Below, one piece after another: positions 13,701 through 26,888 of a stretch of 64,000 nucleotides of DNA. The notes beneath the pieces were generated by a model that was not told the DNA's origin, ran no database searches, and saw nothing but the letters and a program-made list of their open reading frames with translations. Source of the stretch: Bolinopsis microptera (lineage: Eukaryota; Ctenophora; Tentaculata; Lobata; Bolinopsidae). The stretch spans positions 6,364,460 through 6,428,459 of the forward strand of contig NC_087083.1 in NCBI RefSeq assembly GCF_026151205.1. Reading direction: 5' to 3'. The first letter of the stretch is position 1; each line of letters opens with the position of its first letter. The position numbers and the translations under genes were made by a program.

Positions 13701-16154
13701 CGTTTCACCGTACGACTCGGCCTCTCTGATCTCGCTTGGGCACCAGGAGTATTCACAACATTTACACCTTGTGCTCCGTGCTGTTGTCTATGGGGTTATG
13801 TCGCATCCGAAATTAAAACATCGTAGAGAAGAGATAATTTTAATTGTGAGTTCTGTAAAACAAGGGGATATGGATCATAGAGATCAGTCGTAACATACAC
13901 TTAATTCATATCAACGAGTTTCCATACGCTGTGAGTTAACACGAAATGAAGGACATCTTCAAAACTACTACTAAGTTTCTTGATTGTACACCCGTTTATG
14001 TGAAATGTTCAATTTGGTTTGTCTCCTGTAGAAAATCGGGTAAAGTCAAGTAGTCAAACAATAAAGTCACAGCGAAGTGGTTTCGCAATATAACTACTTT
14101 ACTACTTGAGTACATAAAATTAATAAAATAACTGTAGCATATAGATATCATACCAGTCAGTTGAAGTCTGTACAATCTGTCAAAGTAAGCTTATTTATTT
14201 TGTGTTTTATTGTCTTTTTTTTTTTGGCACGTCAGTTAAAAATGATCGGCGTTTCTAGAATAAAGAATGTACCTGATTTGAAAACAGTTGGACTTCTTTG
14301 CAGGCGTGTACGCAAGAGTCGAGTTCCGGCTAAATGAATGCAGTAATTGTCACTGGCAGGCTTAAACAACAAGTAACTGCCAACTGAACTGTTCACTTGG
14401 TTCATAAACCAGCGCGCGGGCTTTTTATACGACGCGCGCATGATTTGCGCATGAAATGACGTAACAGTATACCGCGTATTCAGCGAGTTGCTTATTCCAA
14501 ACCTAGTGACAGATCTGTAAGTTAGTCAAGTAAAAGTTGGAACGCTTCAAGCATATACCAATAATTCGGTCAATCTCAATTTCAATCAGTCGCACAGAAA
14601 CACAAAGGGCAGTAAATAGGTTGCCTACTAGTTCCTTCAAGTTCTGTCGGTAAAATTATTCATAACTGCTCCTAGAATAGCAATTCTAATCTGATTATAA
14701 AGTGTCAAACTTGACAAAAACAATAAGATTTAATCGCATTAAATTTTGCCCTTAATTCTTAACCCTGTCACAGTCTTTTTTCTCGTTGATCTGATCGATA
14801 AGATGCTTCAATGAGTCCGGTCACTTTGATCAGAGGAGCAATCAGCTCGAACATCTATTCGATACTCAATTTACCGTCAAGGAAAGTCTAAGTTGTATCT
14901 GTAGGTTTGTGATTGTTACTTTTGTAAATGTTATTGTACGTCAATTTCTGTCGCGGGGTGAAGCGGAAAAGTGCATATCTTGACTTTAGCACGTTCATTT
15001 TCTCTATAGCGAGGAAGCGAATAAAAGAAAAATTATTGAGGAATTCACTGTAATCATGTATACGTTTAACTTTAGGTATTCCTACGGTATTACATTTCTT
15101 TAGCTTTGATATATTTCAAATAACTGCAGCCACTAGCCAGATGTTTGCAATTCTCAATACTAAATGATCTGTGTGCTACAAATAAACGCAATGATCTCGC
15201 GACACGGAAATATTGTGATTTTAATTACAAATGCTCAAATGACTCCAAAAATACATATACTAGGCACTACCTCACTTTACTTAACTTAACTTTAATACAC
15301 CGTTTTATAAAAGCAATGAAAAATACTGCATTTTTCGCCTCCCCTTTTATTAGTATCCTGGTAAATTTATCGAGTATAATATTTTGATTTGTTGCCCCGG
15401 GATGCTTATTCAGTCGTGTCTAAGTGATACCCACTACCAGTTATTTCAAGAGTGTATGATTTGATGATGATAAGAGTTATGAAGTACTGAATTGCATTTT
15501 AGAGACAATGTTTAATCGGAAGGATTATCTTGAATTCGACGTGTTAGGTTAATCCTGTTTACAAAATACTAAATACTCTAATTCTGTTCAAGTATTTTCT
15601 GACACAATTCCAAGTTGTTTCCTTGTGAAATGTTCCTGATTGTAGTTAATCTTCGATTAATGTCTATCTTATATTTTAGCTGTGGACGTAATAAATTGGT
15701 CATCACAGCTACAGGGCTGCGTATCGTTATTTAGAGGGTAAGAGGGGTCGATAGGATTCTAAGTACGAAGATTTTAAAACTCGCTGGTTGCACAGAAATG
15801 CGCGAAATATTCTTGTCGAATGTCACTCGATTCTTATAGTCTGTAGCAATGACTCGCGATTATATCAAATATTAAATTTGGCAGTGGATACGTGATGAGA
15901 AAAAATCTTTTTAGCCTGTCTTTACGCAAAATCTGTGAAATTTTTGTGCTTCACTATATTTTTGTTATTTGGCTTTCAGTGGTGAATGGGGGTTGGGGGC
16001 AGGGGGGGGGGGGGGAAAAAAAATAAAACCCGGGGCTTTTTTTTTATATGAATCATCGTGAAAAGACTTGAAATAAGTAGCAGTTCACACGGAGTTTTGA
16101 AACTAAATTCGTGTTAAACTTTGTGCTGGTACTTTAAAGTAGCTGTGATAAATG
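10754..16154. repeat. Array unit copy 3
   Basis: Full copy of 5401 bases. Its extra length comes from low-complexity insertions: a T-rich insertion around 14207-14228 and a G/A/T run around 15988-16048. Neither is present in the other copies. Confidence 0.95.
15988..16048. other. Low-complexity G/A/C/T homopolymer block replacing unit sequence
   Basis: Where other copies read 'ggtggcagaaaacctgctaa', this copy has successive runs of G, A, C, G and T. Such stepwise homopolymers are typical of failed base calling or a failed consensus, not of biology. Confidence 0.7.
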
Positions 16155-19100
16155 GGATTTCCTTGAAGCCGTGATTCTATGAAGCAGAGCTGTGGAATAT
16201 TTAAAACAGCAGTTCGAAACGGGACGGGACCAGAACGGTGGTTCCATGCTTAAAACATCTCGAGTTGATTACTCTAGTGGCAGTTTTACAGTCTGGAATT
16301 TACGAACAACCGAGGGCTGGAAGGACAGGACGATTAGTGTGGTTATCATTTATATCGACAGACACACTTAACCTTCTCAGATAACAGGGAGATTTATAAA
16401 CCCTCCCGAAACTCCTGTAATCGTGCTGCAGTGTGGCTACTGCTTCTAATCATTGGCACTGGTATCCTACTTGATTGCAACGCTGGGAAATCCCGTATTA
16501 GAAACCATACAGAATAATATGATCAATCCAGGAGTGCTATATATAGACGCAGAAATTATTAAGCAGTCAAGTGTCTAGTGTCTACGCTATAGTATCAGAC
16601 ATTGTAATGTGCAGTTGTCATTGCAATTCGTCCGGGTATGGTAATATCATTTTAACAGATCTGATAACCGAAGATGCGTCACTGATATCATCAGCAAACC
16701 TTTCACATACGTATATTTCAATAATCTGGTTGTCCTTGTATTACTAGTGTTGTATCCTTGAGATTAGTTTTAAAATAACTGTTTATTCAATAGAATAGGC
16801 AACATAAATCACATACAGCGGTTACAGCGATGTTGAACATCTGACTTACCACAGTGGAGGTGGTGGATTCATGAGATTTGCAGATTTGGTGCGTTCACTT
16901 CTGGAACTGATTGGTCCAATCCTAAAATGTGTAAATTAAATTTGCACAGGTATTGGATAGTACTTCATTCCACCTTCAGCTTACAAATTATGGGGAATTT
17001 CTGTTTCCTCAAACATTCAGGTATTTTGATATTTTTGGGATAGAACACCGCCTTACACGCAATGAGGAAGTATTTCGCCAACTAAGAGAAGGCATGCGTC
17101 ACATCAGGCTACAATAACTTTTACATAACCTTCCGAATCTATTGTTTTTACATCAATATATCCTGCTATTATCTCCATCAAAAGGGCCAATTGATATCGA
17201 TTTGATCATTCCTTTATAAAGGGGTGTGACGAAGAGTTGTACTTAGTATGCTTAATAGTTGAGGACGGATGAAAGTGCACGTGCATCCAGTTATAGTCTC
17301 AAATCAGTGACACTAGCTGCCAAAGCCAAGTGACCAGTGACCCAGCAACAGGAGTGTGTATCTAAGCCGCGAAGAAGAAGATCAAGAGTAGGAGACACGT
17401 AGGCGTGGAAGAATGGGCCACGACGATACTTTTAACTGCCCCAGAATGAAATGCACTTACATGGGGGTCAACGGAAACTGTCAACCATGTTTCAGTTTCA
17501 GTAAAACTTCTGGAATCGTCTGTTTCAGCGTTGTAGCAACTTATCCGGGCAGAGCGAGACGACGCGAGGGAGATGGGATTGATAAATTTGTCAATCGATA
17601 ATTGTCGTAATCTGTTCCCATTATCAGTAATTTGTCATTTTAATATTACAACGACTCAGGTACTCCTTTTTCACCCCACATCCCTTTTTTGCTTTCCCAA
17701 CTCTTTAGGAAACCTATCTCCACCATACCATTTAGTTCAGTTTAAGTGGGACCAATTAAAATGAAGACCCTTAAAATATTTTAGTCGATAAAAATCTAGC
17801 CTAGAATTTTTGATATTTAATGTGTTAATTGCCACGGGACCATATGATGCAATATTTCCAAATTACGGTCGATATCTTAAGTGTTTGGATATTAAACTTC
17901 AGGAAGGATATTTGGAAAGTAAAATGTTTTATGCGGAGTTTAAGGTAGGCAAATAATGTGATCTTTATATGTAGGTCTATCACATTCTTTATATTCACTT
18001 TCTTTATTTAGCACAATCCAAGACACAATATTGGTTAACGTATAAAGCCAAAATCTTTACCAATAGTTGAAAAACTCGACCTCAACCCAACAGAGATAAA
18101 ATCGATTTCTTGATAGTTAAGATTTATCTAAATTTGGTTTATTGTGTTTTTGATAAGTCGAGTTATTCAACTGTGTTTAACAATTAACACATTGCAACAA
18201 CGAGTCGTGAGTCCACACAAGTGTTATTACAGCGCCACCGCGGTGAACTTACGTCACAAAAATATAAGTTATGAAACGAGATCTTTACAAATCCCTGTTT
18301 AACCATAATGGTTGTTATTAGTATGCTTTAACATTCCTCTTATATTTATAACGTGTACAGTTAGAAAATAAAAATTCTTTCTCTTGCGACCCAAAAATAT
18401 GTTTCCTAATTACTGTTTAATTCGTATTATCCTGAAAAACCATTATACTTCAACAATTAAAAGTAAATATTGAAGGAGGAATTAAGATCGAATCTATAAC
18501 ATAAACAGGATCTCAAATATAGAAAGATACATCATCAAGAGGGTGGGTGTACACAACAACACCCCTTTACAGTCAAACTTTAGAACATAGAAGATAGAAG
18601 ATGAATATTGTGAAAAATTGTCATTACTATAGCCTTTGAAAAAAAATGCAAACAAATAAGTTAGTTTAAAGTTATTTCATGCCACAAAATCACACGACAG
18701 GACGTTTCATGTAACTTGACTAATTATTAATTAAATTCCTAACATAAGAATTTAGTCCCTACTGCTACCAATTTTAACTTTCTCTTTATCAATTTCGTTG
18801 TCAGATCGATACTTAATGTTAAAGATTCTAATTAAAATTGAAGGTATATTTAAAGATTTATCTGTTTGTTTGTGATTTGTTATTCAACCAAGTCACCACA
18901 ATCATTTTTCAGTTGATTAGGCAAGGTTTAAAAGTTACCTAGATAAAAGATGTTATTCGTGGCCAGCACGATTCGCCTATAACTTAATGAAGTCCCTGTC
19001 GATGGATTTCCGGAACACGAAGTTGTGCAGTCAAGTGGAGTGAGTAGAGTGCTGAGCGTGCAGTGATGAAATGATGACGTCACGTTTCTCCGTCCGACAC

Positions 19101-21509
19101 GGCCTCTTGAAATTCGCTGGGCACAGGAGTAATTCAAACATTTAACCTTGTTGCTCCGTGCTGTTGTCTATGGGGTTATGTCGCCCTGAAATTAAAACAC
19201 TCGTCAGTGAAGAGATAATTTTAATTGTGAGTTCTGTAAAACAAGGGGGATATGGATTCATAGAGATCAGTCGATAACCATAAACTTAATTTCATATACC
19301 GAGTTTCAATATCGCTGTGAGTAACACGAAATGAAGGAACATCTTCAAATACTACTAAATTCTGTTGTACACCCGTTTATGTGAAATGTTCAATTTGGTC
19401 TTTGTCTCCTGTAGAAATCGGGGTCATTGTCAAGTAGGTAAAACAAGTAAAGTCACAGATAGTGTTTGCAATATAACTACTTTACTCTTTGAGTACATAA
19501 AATAATAAAAGAACGTAAGCATATAAGATATCATCCAGTCAGTTTGAAGTCTGTACAATCTGTCCAAGTAAGCTTATTTATTTGTGTTCGGCCGTCAGTA
19601 AAAAATGATCGGGTCAAGAATAAAGAATGTCACATGATTTGTATAAAACCGTTGGGACTTCTTTGACAGGCGTGTAGTCAAAAATCGAAGTTCCGCTAAA
19701 TGACTGCAGTAATTGTCGCTGGCAGCGTAAACAAAAGTCACTGCCAAGCTGATCAGTTCAAATGGTTCTTAACCAGCGCGCGGGCTTGTTAAACGACGCG
19801 CGCATGATTTGCGGCGATGAAAAGACGTAACAGTTATTACGCGTATTTCTCCAGCGAGTTGCTTAATCAAACATACAGTTGCAGATCTGTAAGTTAGTCA
19901 GTAAGTTGGGAAACGCTTCAAGAATATTCCAATAAATTCGGTCAATCTCAATTATCATATCAGTGTACAATCCGCAAAGGCTAGTAAATAGGTAGCCTAA
20001 CTGTTACTTCAAGTTCTGTCGGTAAAATTATCATACAGCTCCAAGAAAAGCATTCTAATCTGATTTAACGTGACAATTACTGACAAAAACAATAAGATTT
20101 AATAGCATTATTTTGCCCTTAAATTATTTACACCTGTCTCGTCTTTTTCTCGTTGATTCTTATCGATAAGGCTTCAATGATCCCGACTTGCTCGAGAGCA
20201 AATTCAGCTCGCAACATCTATATTCGTTACGCCAATTTACCGTCAAGGAAGGTCAAGTCTGATCTGTAGGTTTGGTAAATTGTTAATTTTGTAACAGTTA
20301 TTGTAACGTCAATTCTGTTACAGAGGGAGTGAAGCGGAAAGTGCTTATCTTGACTTCTAGCACGTTCATTTTCTCTATAGCGGAGGACAGCGAATAAAAG
20401 AAAAAATATTGCAGGAATTCACTGTATCATGTTAATACGTTTTAACTTTTGGTTATTTTACGGTTATACTTTCTTTAAGCTTTGGAAAATATTTCACTTA
20501 ATACAGCCACTAGCCGGAATGTTTGAAATGCAATACTAAATGAAATGTGTGCTACAAAAAACGCAATGATCTCGAGACACGGTAATGATTGTGATTTTAC
20601 TTTACAAATGCTCAAAGACTCCAAAAATACATAACAAGGCCACTACTTCACTTTATTAACTTAACTTTTAATACACGTTTTTTCTAAAGCTATTGGAAAT
20701 CATGATATTTCTGCTCCCTTTTATTTGGATTCCAGGTAAAAATTTATCGAGTAATATTTTGAATTTTGTGCCGGGGATAGCTTAATCGTCGTGTCTAAGT
20801 AGCACCACTTAAAACCGTTATTCAAAGTATAGTTCTGATAGTGATGTACTCTACCACTGATAAGAGTATGGTAATTACTGAATGCATTTTAGAGACATGG
20901 TTTAATCGGGAAGAATTATCTTTGATTTCAGTCGAGGTCTAGGACTAATCTGTTACAAATATAATACTCTAAATTCATGTTCAAGTATTACTGTACAATT
21001 CCAAGTAGTTTCCTTGTGAAATGTTCCCTGCTTGTAGCTAAATCTCGATAATGTCATCTTATAAATTATGAAGTGGAGTAAAAAGGTAATCACAGCTCAG
21101 GGCTGCGTCATAGTTATTAGAGGTTAAGAGGGGTCCGATTGATTCTAAATACGAAGGATTAAAAACTCGCAGGTTGCACAGAAATCGCGATTACTTGTCA
21201 GCATGTCACACGATTCTTTATAGTCTGTAAGCCATGACTTTGAGCGATTAATCAAAATATAAAATTGGCAGTGAATAGTGATGGAAGAAAACAATAATTT
21301 AGCCTGATCATTAACGCAAAAATTCTGTTTGAAATTTTTGTGTATCACAATTAATTTTTTATATTTGGCTTCAGTGGTGGATGGTGGCAGAAAACCTGCT
21401 AATATGATTCATCGTGAGAAAGACTTGAAAAGTGCAGTTCACACGGATTTTAAACACAATTCGTGTTAATCATTTGTTGCATGGTACTTAAAGTAGCTGG
21501 AATTAAAAT
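16155..21509. repeat. Array unit copy 4
   Basis: Full copy of 5355 bases with all unit landmarks and no large private insertion. Confidence 0.95.
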
Positions 21510-24500
21510 GATTTCCTTGAGCCGTGATTTATGAAGCAGAGCTGTGAACATATTAAAACCAGCAGTTCCGAAACGGCCGGAACCCAGTACGGCTGCGTTC
21601 ATGCTAAACATCTTCGAGTTGATTACTCTAGTGCAGTTTTTGAAAGTCTGAATTTACGAACACCCGAGCTGGATGGCCTGGACACATTAGACGTGGTACA
21701 TTTATATCGGTCACAACACTTACCTTCTCCAGCTACGGAATTTCTAACTCCGAAAAACTCCTGTAACTCGTGCTGCAGTGAGCTACAGCTTCTCCAATCA
21801 TTGGCACTGGTATCCGACTTTGATTGCAACGCTGGAAATCCCGTTTTGAAACATACCAGAATCATATGATCAATCCCAGGATGCTATATATAGTAAGCAG
21901 AAATTATTAAGCAGTTCAAGTGTCTAGTGTCTACGCTATAATATCGACATTATAATGTGCAGTTGTCATGCAATTCGTCCGGGTATGGTAAAATCATTTT
22001 AACTGATCTGATACCGAAGATGCGTCACTGATATCTACAGCAAAACCATCACATACGCTATATTTCAATATCAGGTGTCCTTAGTCTTACTAGTGTTGTA
22101 TCCTTGAGATTAGGTTTTTAAAATAATGTTTATACATAGAATAAGGCAACTTAAATCTCCACAGCGGTTACAGCGATGTTGAACATCTGTCTTCTACCTA
22201 GTGGAGGTGGTGGATCATGAGATTTGCAATTTGGTGCGTTTCACTTCTGGATTCCTGATTGGTCAATCATAAATGTGTAAAATAAATTTGCATCCAGGTA
22301 TTGGATAGTACTTCATTAACCTTCAGCTTCAAATTCTGGGGAATTTATGTCCTCAAACTTTCAGGTATTTTCCGAAATATTTTTGGGACTAGAACACCGG
22401 CTACACAGCAATGAGGAGTATTTCGCAAAGAGAAGGCACATGCAGTCACATCAGGCCCCTACAAACTTTTACAGATACCTTACCGACAGCTATACATCAA
22501 TATATTCCAGCTATGATCTCATCAAAGGGCCCAATTTGATTTCGAAGGGATCATCAATATAAACGGGTGGTGACGAGAGTTAGTTCTTAGTATGCTTAAA
22601 TAGATGTGAGACGATGAAAGTTGCACGTGCACCACAGTTCATTACTCCAAATCACGTGAACACTAGCTGCCAAGCCACGTGACAGTGACCCAGCAAAAGG
22701 AGTGTGTATTAAGCCGCGAGGAAAGAGATCAAAGGTTGGTGAACGTGAGGGCGTGGAAGAATGGGGCCACAACGACTACTTTTAAACTGCCCCAGCCCTG
22801 AATGAATGCACTAGTGGGGAGGGTCAACGGGATAACGTCAAACCTGTTTCAGGTTTCAGTAAAACTGCTGTATCGTCCTGTTTCAGCGTTGTAGCAACTT
22901 ATCCGGGCAGTGCGAGACGACGCAGGAGATGAGGTTGATTAAATTTGTCACTCGATACTTGTGTAATCTGTTTACATTATCAGTAATTTGTCCATTTTCA
23001 TAATTACAACTCTCAGTATCATTTTTCACCCCACACCCTATTTTTCATCCACTTCTTAGAAACTCCTATCTCCACAATACTATAGTTCAGTTTAAGTGGA
23101 CAATTAAAAATGAAGACCCTTAAATATTAAGTCGATAAAAAAAATCTAGCCTAGATTTTAGATATTTAAGGTGTTATTAGCAGGACCAATGATGCAAATT
23201 ATTTCCAAATTAGGGCGTAAGCTTAAGTGTTTGGATATTAAATTCAGAAGGATAAATATTTGGAAATAATGTTTATGCGGAGTTTCAGGTAGGCAAATAA
23301 TGTGATCTTTATTTGTAGGTCTATCACATTCTATATATCACTTTCTTTATATAGCACAATCAAGACCAACAATATTGGTTAACGTTTAAAAGCAAAATCT
23401 TCTACCAATGTTGAAAAATCGGACCTCATCCAACAGAGATAAAATCGATCTTGATCAGTATTAAGAATATCTAACTATTGATTTAAGTGTTTTAGATCAG
23501 TCGAGTTATTCAAACTTTGTTTTAACAATAAACACTTTGCAAACAAACGAGACGTGTAGGTCCACACAATAGTATACGCGGACACCGCGGTGAACTTACG
23601 TCCAAAAAATTAATAAGTTATGAAACGAGATCTTTACAATTCCCGGTATACATATAGTTGTATATAAGTATTCATTTAAACATCCTTTATATTTATAACG
23701 TGTACAGTTAAAAATAAAATTTCTTTCTATTGCGAACAAAAAATAATGTTCCTAAATTACTGTTTTATTCGACATTATTCCCTGAAAACCATTAAAAAAA
23801 AAATCTTTTTCAACTATTAATTTAAATATTTGAGGGAGGAATTAAGATCGAAAATCTTAAACATAAACAAGGCATCTCAAATTTATACGAAAGGATACAT
23901 CATCATAGCAGGGGTGTACACACAACACCCTTTACAAGTCAAATCTTTAGAACATAGAAGATTGAAGATGAATATTGAAAATATGTCAATTATATGCTTT
24001 GAAAAACATGCAACAAATAAGTTAGTTTAAGTTATTTCATGCCACAAAAATAACACGACAGGTCATGTAACTTTGGACTAATGATTAATTAATTTCCTAA
24101 CATTAAGTGTTTAGTCCCTACAGCTACAATTTGAACTTTCATCTTTACAATTTCGTTTGTCCCGATCGATACTTAATGTTAAAGATTCGAATTAAAATTG
24201 AAGTATCATTTTAAGATTATTGTTTGTTTGTGACTTGGTAATCAAACCCTAGTCACCACAATCATTTTTCAGTGATAGAAAGTTTAATAGTTCCCTAGGA
24301 TAATAGATGTTACGTGGCCAGCACGATTCGCCTAAACTTAATTGAAGTCCAGTCGCTTGATTTCCGGAACACGAAGGTTGTGTGCAGTCATGTGGGAGTG
24401 GAGTAGAGTTGCTGAGCGTTGCAGTGATGAATATGATGACGTCACGTTTCACCGTCCGACACGGCTCTTGAATCTCGTGGGCACCAGGAGTAATTCAAAA

Positions 24501-26888
24501 CATTTCCCTGGGCTCCGTGCTGTTGTCTTATGGGGTTATGTAGCATCCTGAAATTAAAACATCGTCAGAGAAGAGATAATTTTAATTGTTAGGTTCTGTA
24601 AAACATGGGATATGGATCATAGAGATCTGTCGATAAACCATACCTTAATTCATATCAACGAGTTCAATTACGCTGTTGATTAACACTAATGAAGGAACAT
24701 CTTCAAAATATTACTAAATTTCTTGTTGTACACCCGTTTATGTGTAATGTTCAATTTGTTTAGTATCCTGTAGAATGAAATAGGGTAGGTAAATGTCATG
24801 TATGTCAAACAATTAAAGTCACAGCTAAGTGGTTTGCAATATAAACTACTTTAATACATTGAGTACATAAAATAATAAAATAACTGAAGCATATAGATAT
24901 CATTCCTGTCATGTTTGAAGTCTGTACTATCTGTCCAAAAGTTAGCTTATTTATTTGTGTTCGGGCCGTTCAGTAAAAAAATGATCGGTCGGGTCACGAT
25001 ATAAAGGAATGTCACTGATTTGAAAACAGTTGGAATTCTTTGGACAGGCGTTGTAGTAAAGTCGAAGTTCGGCTAAATGAACTGCAGTAATTGTCACTGG
25101 CAGGCTCTTAAACAACAAGTCACCTGCCAAACTGAACAGTTCCAATGGTTCATAACCAGCGCGCGGGCTTTTTAAACGACGCCGCGCACTGATTTGCGCA
25201 TGAAAAGAGTAACAGTTTTACCGCGTATTCCAGCGAGTTGCTTTATCAAACCATTACTGTTGTGATCTGTAAGTTAGTCGGTAAAAGTTGGGAACGCTTC
25301 AAGAAATATACCAATAATTTCGGTCACATCTCATTTTCAATCTGTGTACAAAAAACCACAAAGCAGTAAATAGGTAGCCTAACTAGTTCCTTCAAAGTTT
25401 GTCGTTTTAAATTATCATTACAGCTCCAAGAAAAGCAATTTAATCGGATTATTAAAGTGACAAAACTTGACCAAAACATAAGATTTAATCGCATTTAATT
25501 TTTGCCCTTAATTCTTAACCATGTCACTGTCTTTTTTTTCTCGATTGATCTTATCGGATAAGTGCTTCAATGATCCCGTCACTTTGATCGAGAGCAATCA
25601 GCTCGGCAACATCTTATTCGATACTCCAATTTACCGTCAAGGAAGTCAAGTCTGTATTTTGTAGGTATTGGTAATTGTTTACTTTTGTTACATGTTATTG
25701 TTACGTCAATTTTGTACAGCGGGGTGAAGCGGAATGTTGCTTATCTTGGACTTCTAGCACGTTAATTTTCTCTATAGCGAGTCCGAGAATAAAAAGAAAA
25801 ATATTGCAAGGAATTCTCTGTAATCATGTAAATACGTTTTTACTTTAGGTATTCTACGGTAATTACATTTCTTTAGCCTTTGAAAATATTTCACATAACT
25901 ACGCCACTAGCCGATGTTTTGCATTTCAATACTAAATTGAACTGTGTGCTACAAAAACGCAATGATCTCAGACACGGAAATGATTGTGATTTTATTTACA
26001 AAATGCTCAAATGGACTCAAAATACATAACAAGGCCACACTTCACTTTACTTAAATTAACTTTAATACACGTTATTCTAAAGCAATTGAAAAAACCTGAA
26101 TATTTCTGCCTCCCCTTTATTAGTATCAGTAAAATTATCGAGTATAATATTTTGAATTTTGTGCCCCGGGATAGCTTACTCAGTGTGTCTAAGTAGCCCC
26201 CACTTAAACCGTTATTCAAAGATAGTCTGATAGTGATGTCTGATAAGAGTATGATTTTAATGATTTGCATTTTAGAGACATTGGTTTTATCGGAAGAGAA
26301 TTTTCTCTGATTTCAGAGAGTCTAGGACTCAATCGGTTACAAAATACTAAATACTTAAATTCTGTGCAAGTATTATCTGACACAATTCCAAGTAGTTTCT
26401 TGTGAAATGTTCCCGGAATTGTAGACGAAAATCTCGATAAAGTCATCTTATATTATTGCCTGGAGTAAAAAATAGTCATCACAGCTTACAGGGCTGGTCA
26501 TCGTTATTTAGAGGTTAAGAGGGGTCCGATTGGTATCTAATTACGAAGATTAAAACTCGGCAGGTGCACTGAAATCGGCGAAATATTTGTCCGCTTGTCA
26601 CCGATCTTTATAGTCTGTAAGCCATGACTCGCGATTAATCAAATATAAATTGGCAGTGAATAGTGATGGAAGAAAACATATCAATTTAGCCTGTATTAAC
26701 GCCAAAATCTGTGAAATTTGTGACATCACAATAATTTTTTATATTTGGCTTCAGTGGTGACTGGTGGCAGAACCTGTAATATGAATCATCGTGAAAAGTC
26801 TTGAAAATTAGCAGTTCACCACGGGTTTTGTAAACAACAATCGTGTTATACATTTGTGCATGGTAATTAAAGTAGCTGTGAATAAAAT
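21510..26888. repeat. Array unit copy 5
   Basis: Full copy of 5379 bases. The segment after its start (21531-21869) stays open for 112 codons on the plus strand, longer than the same segment in other copies. Confidence 0.95.
24436..24446. promoter_or_regulatory. CRE-like palindrome TGACGTCA in the array unit (copy 5 as representative)
   Basis: The sequence 'atgatgacgtcacgtttc' contains the palindrome TGACGTCA, the consensus site of CREB/ATF-type bZIP factors. It recurs at the same place in most copies (for example near 13695, 19076 and 29786). The rest of the block is not obviously promoter-like, so function is inferred from motif identity and position only. Confidence 0.35.
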
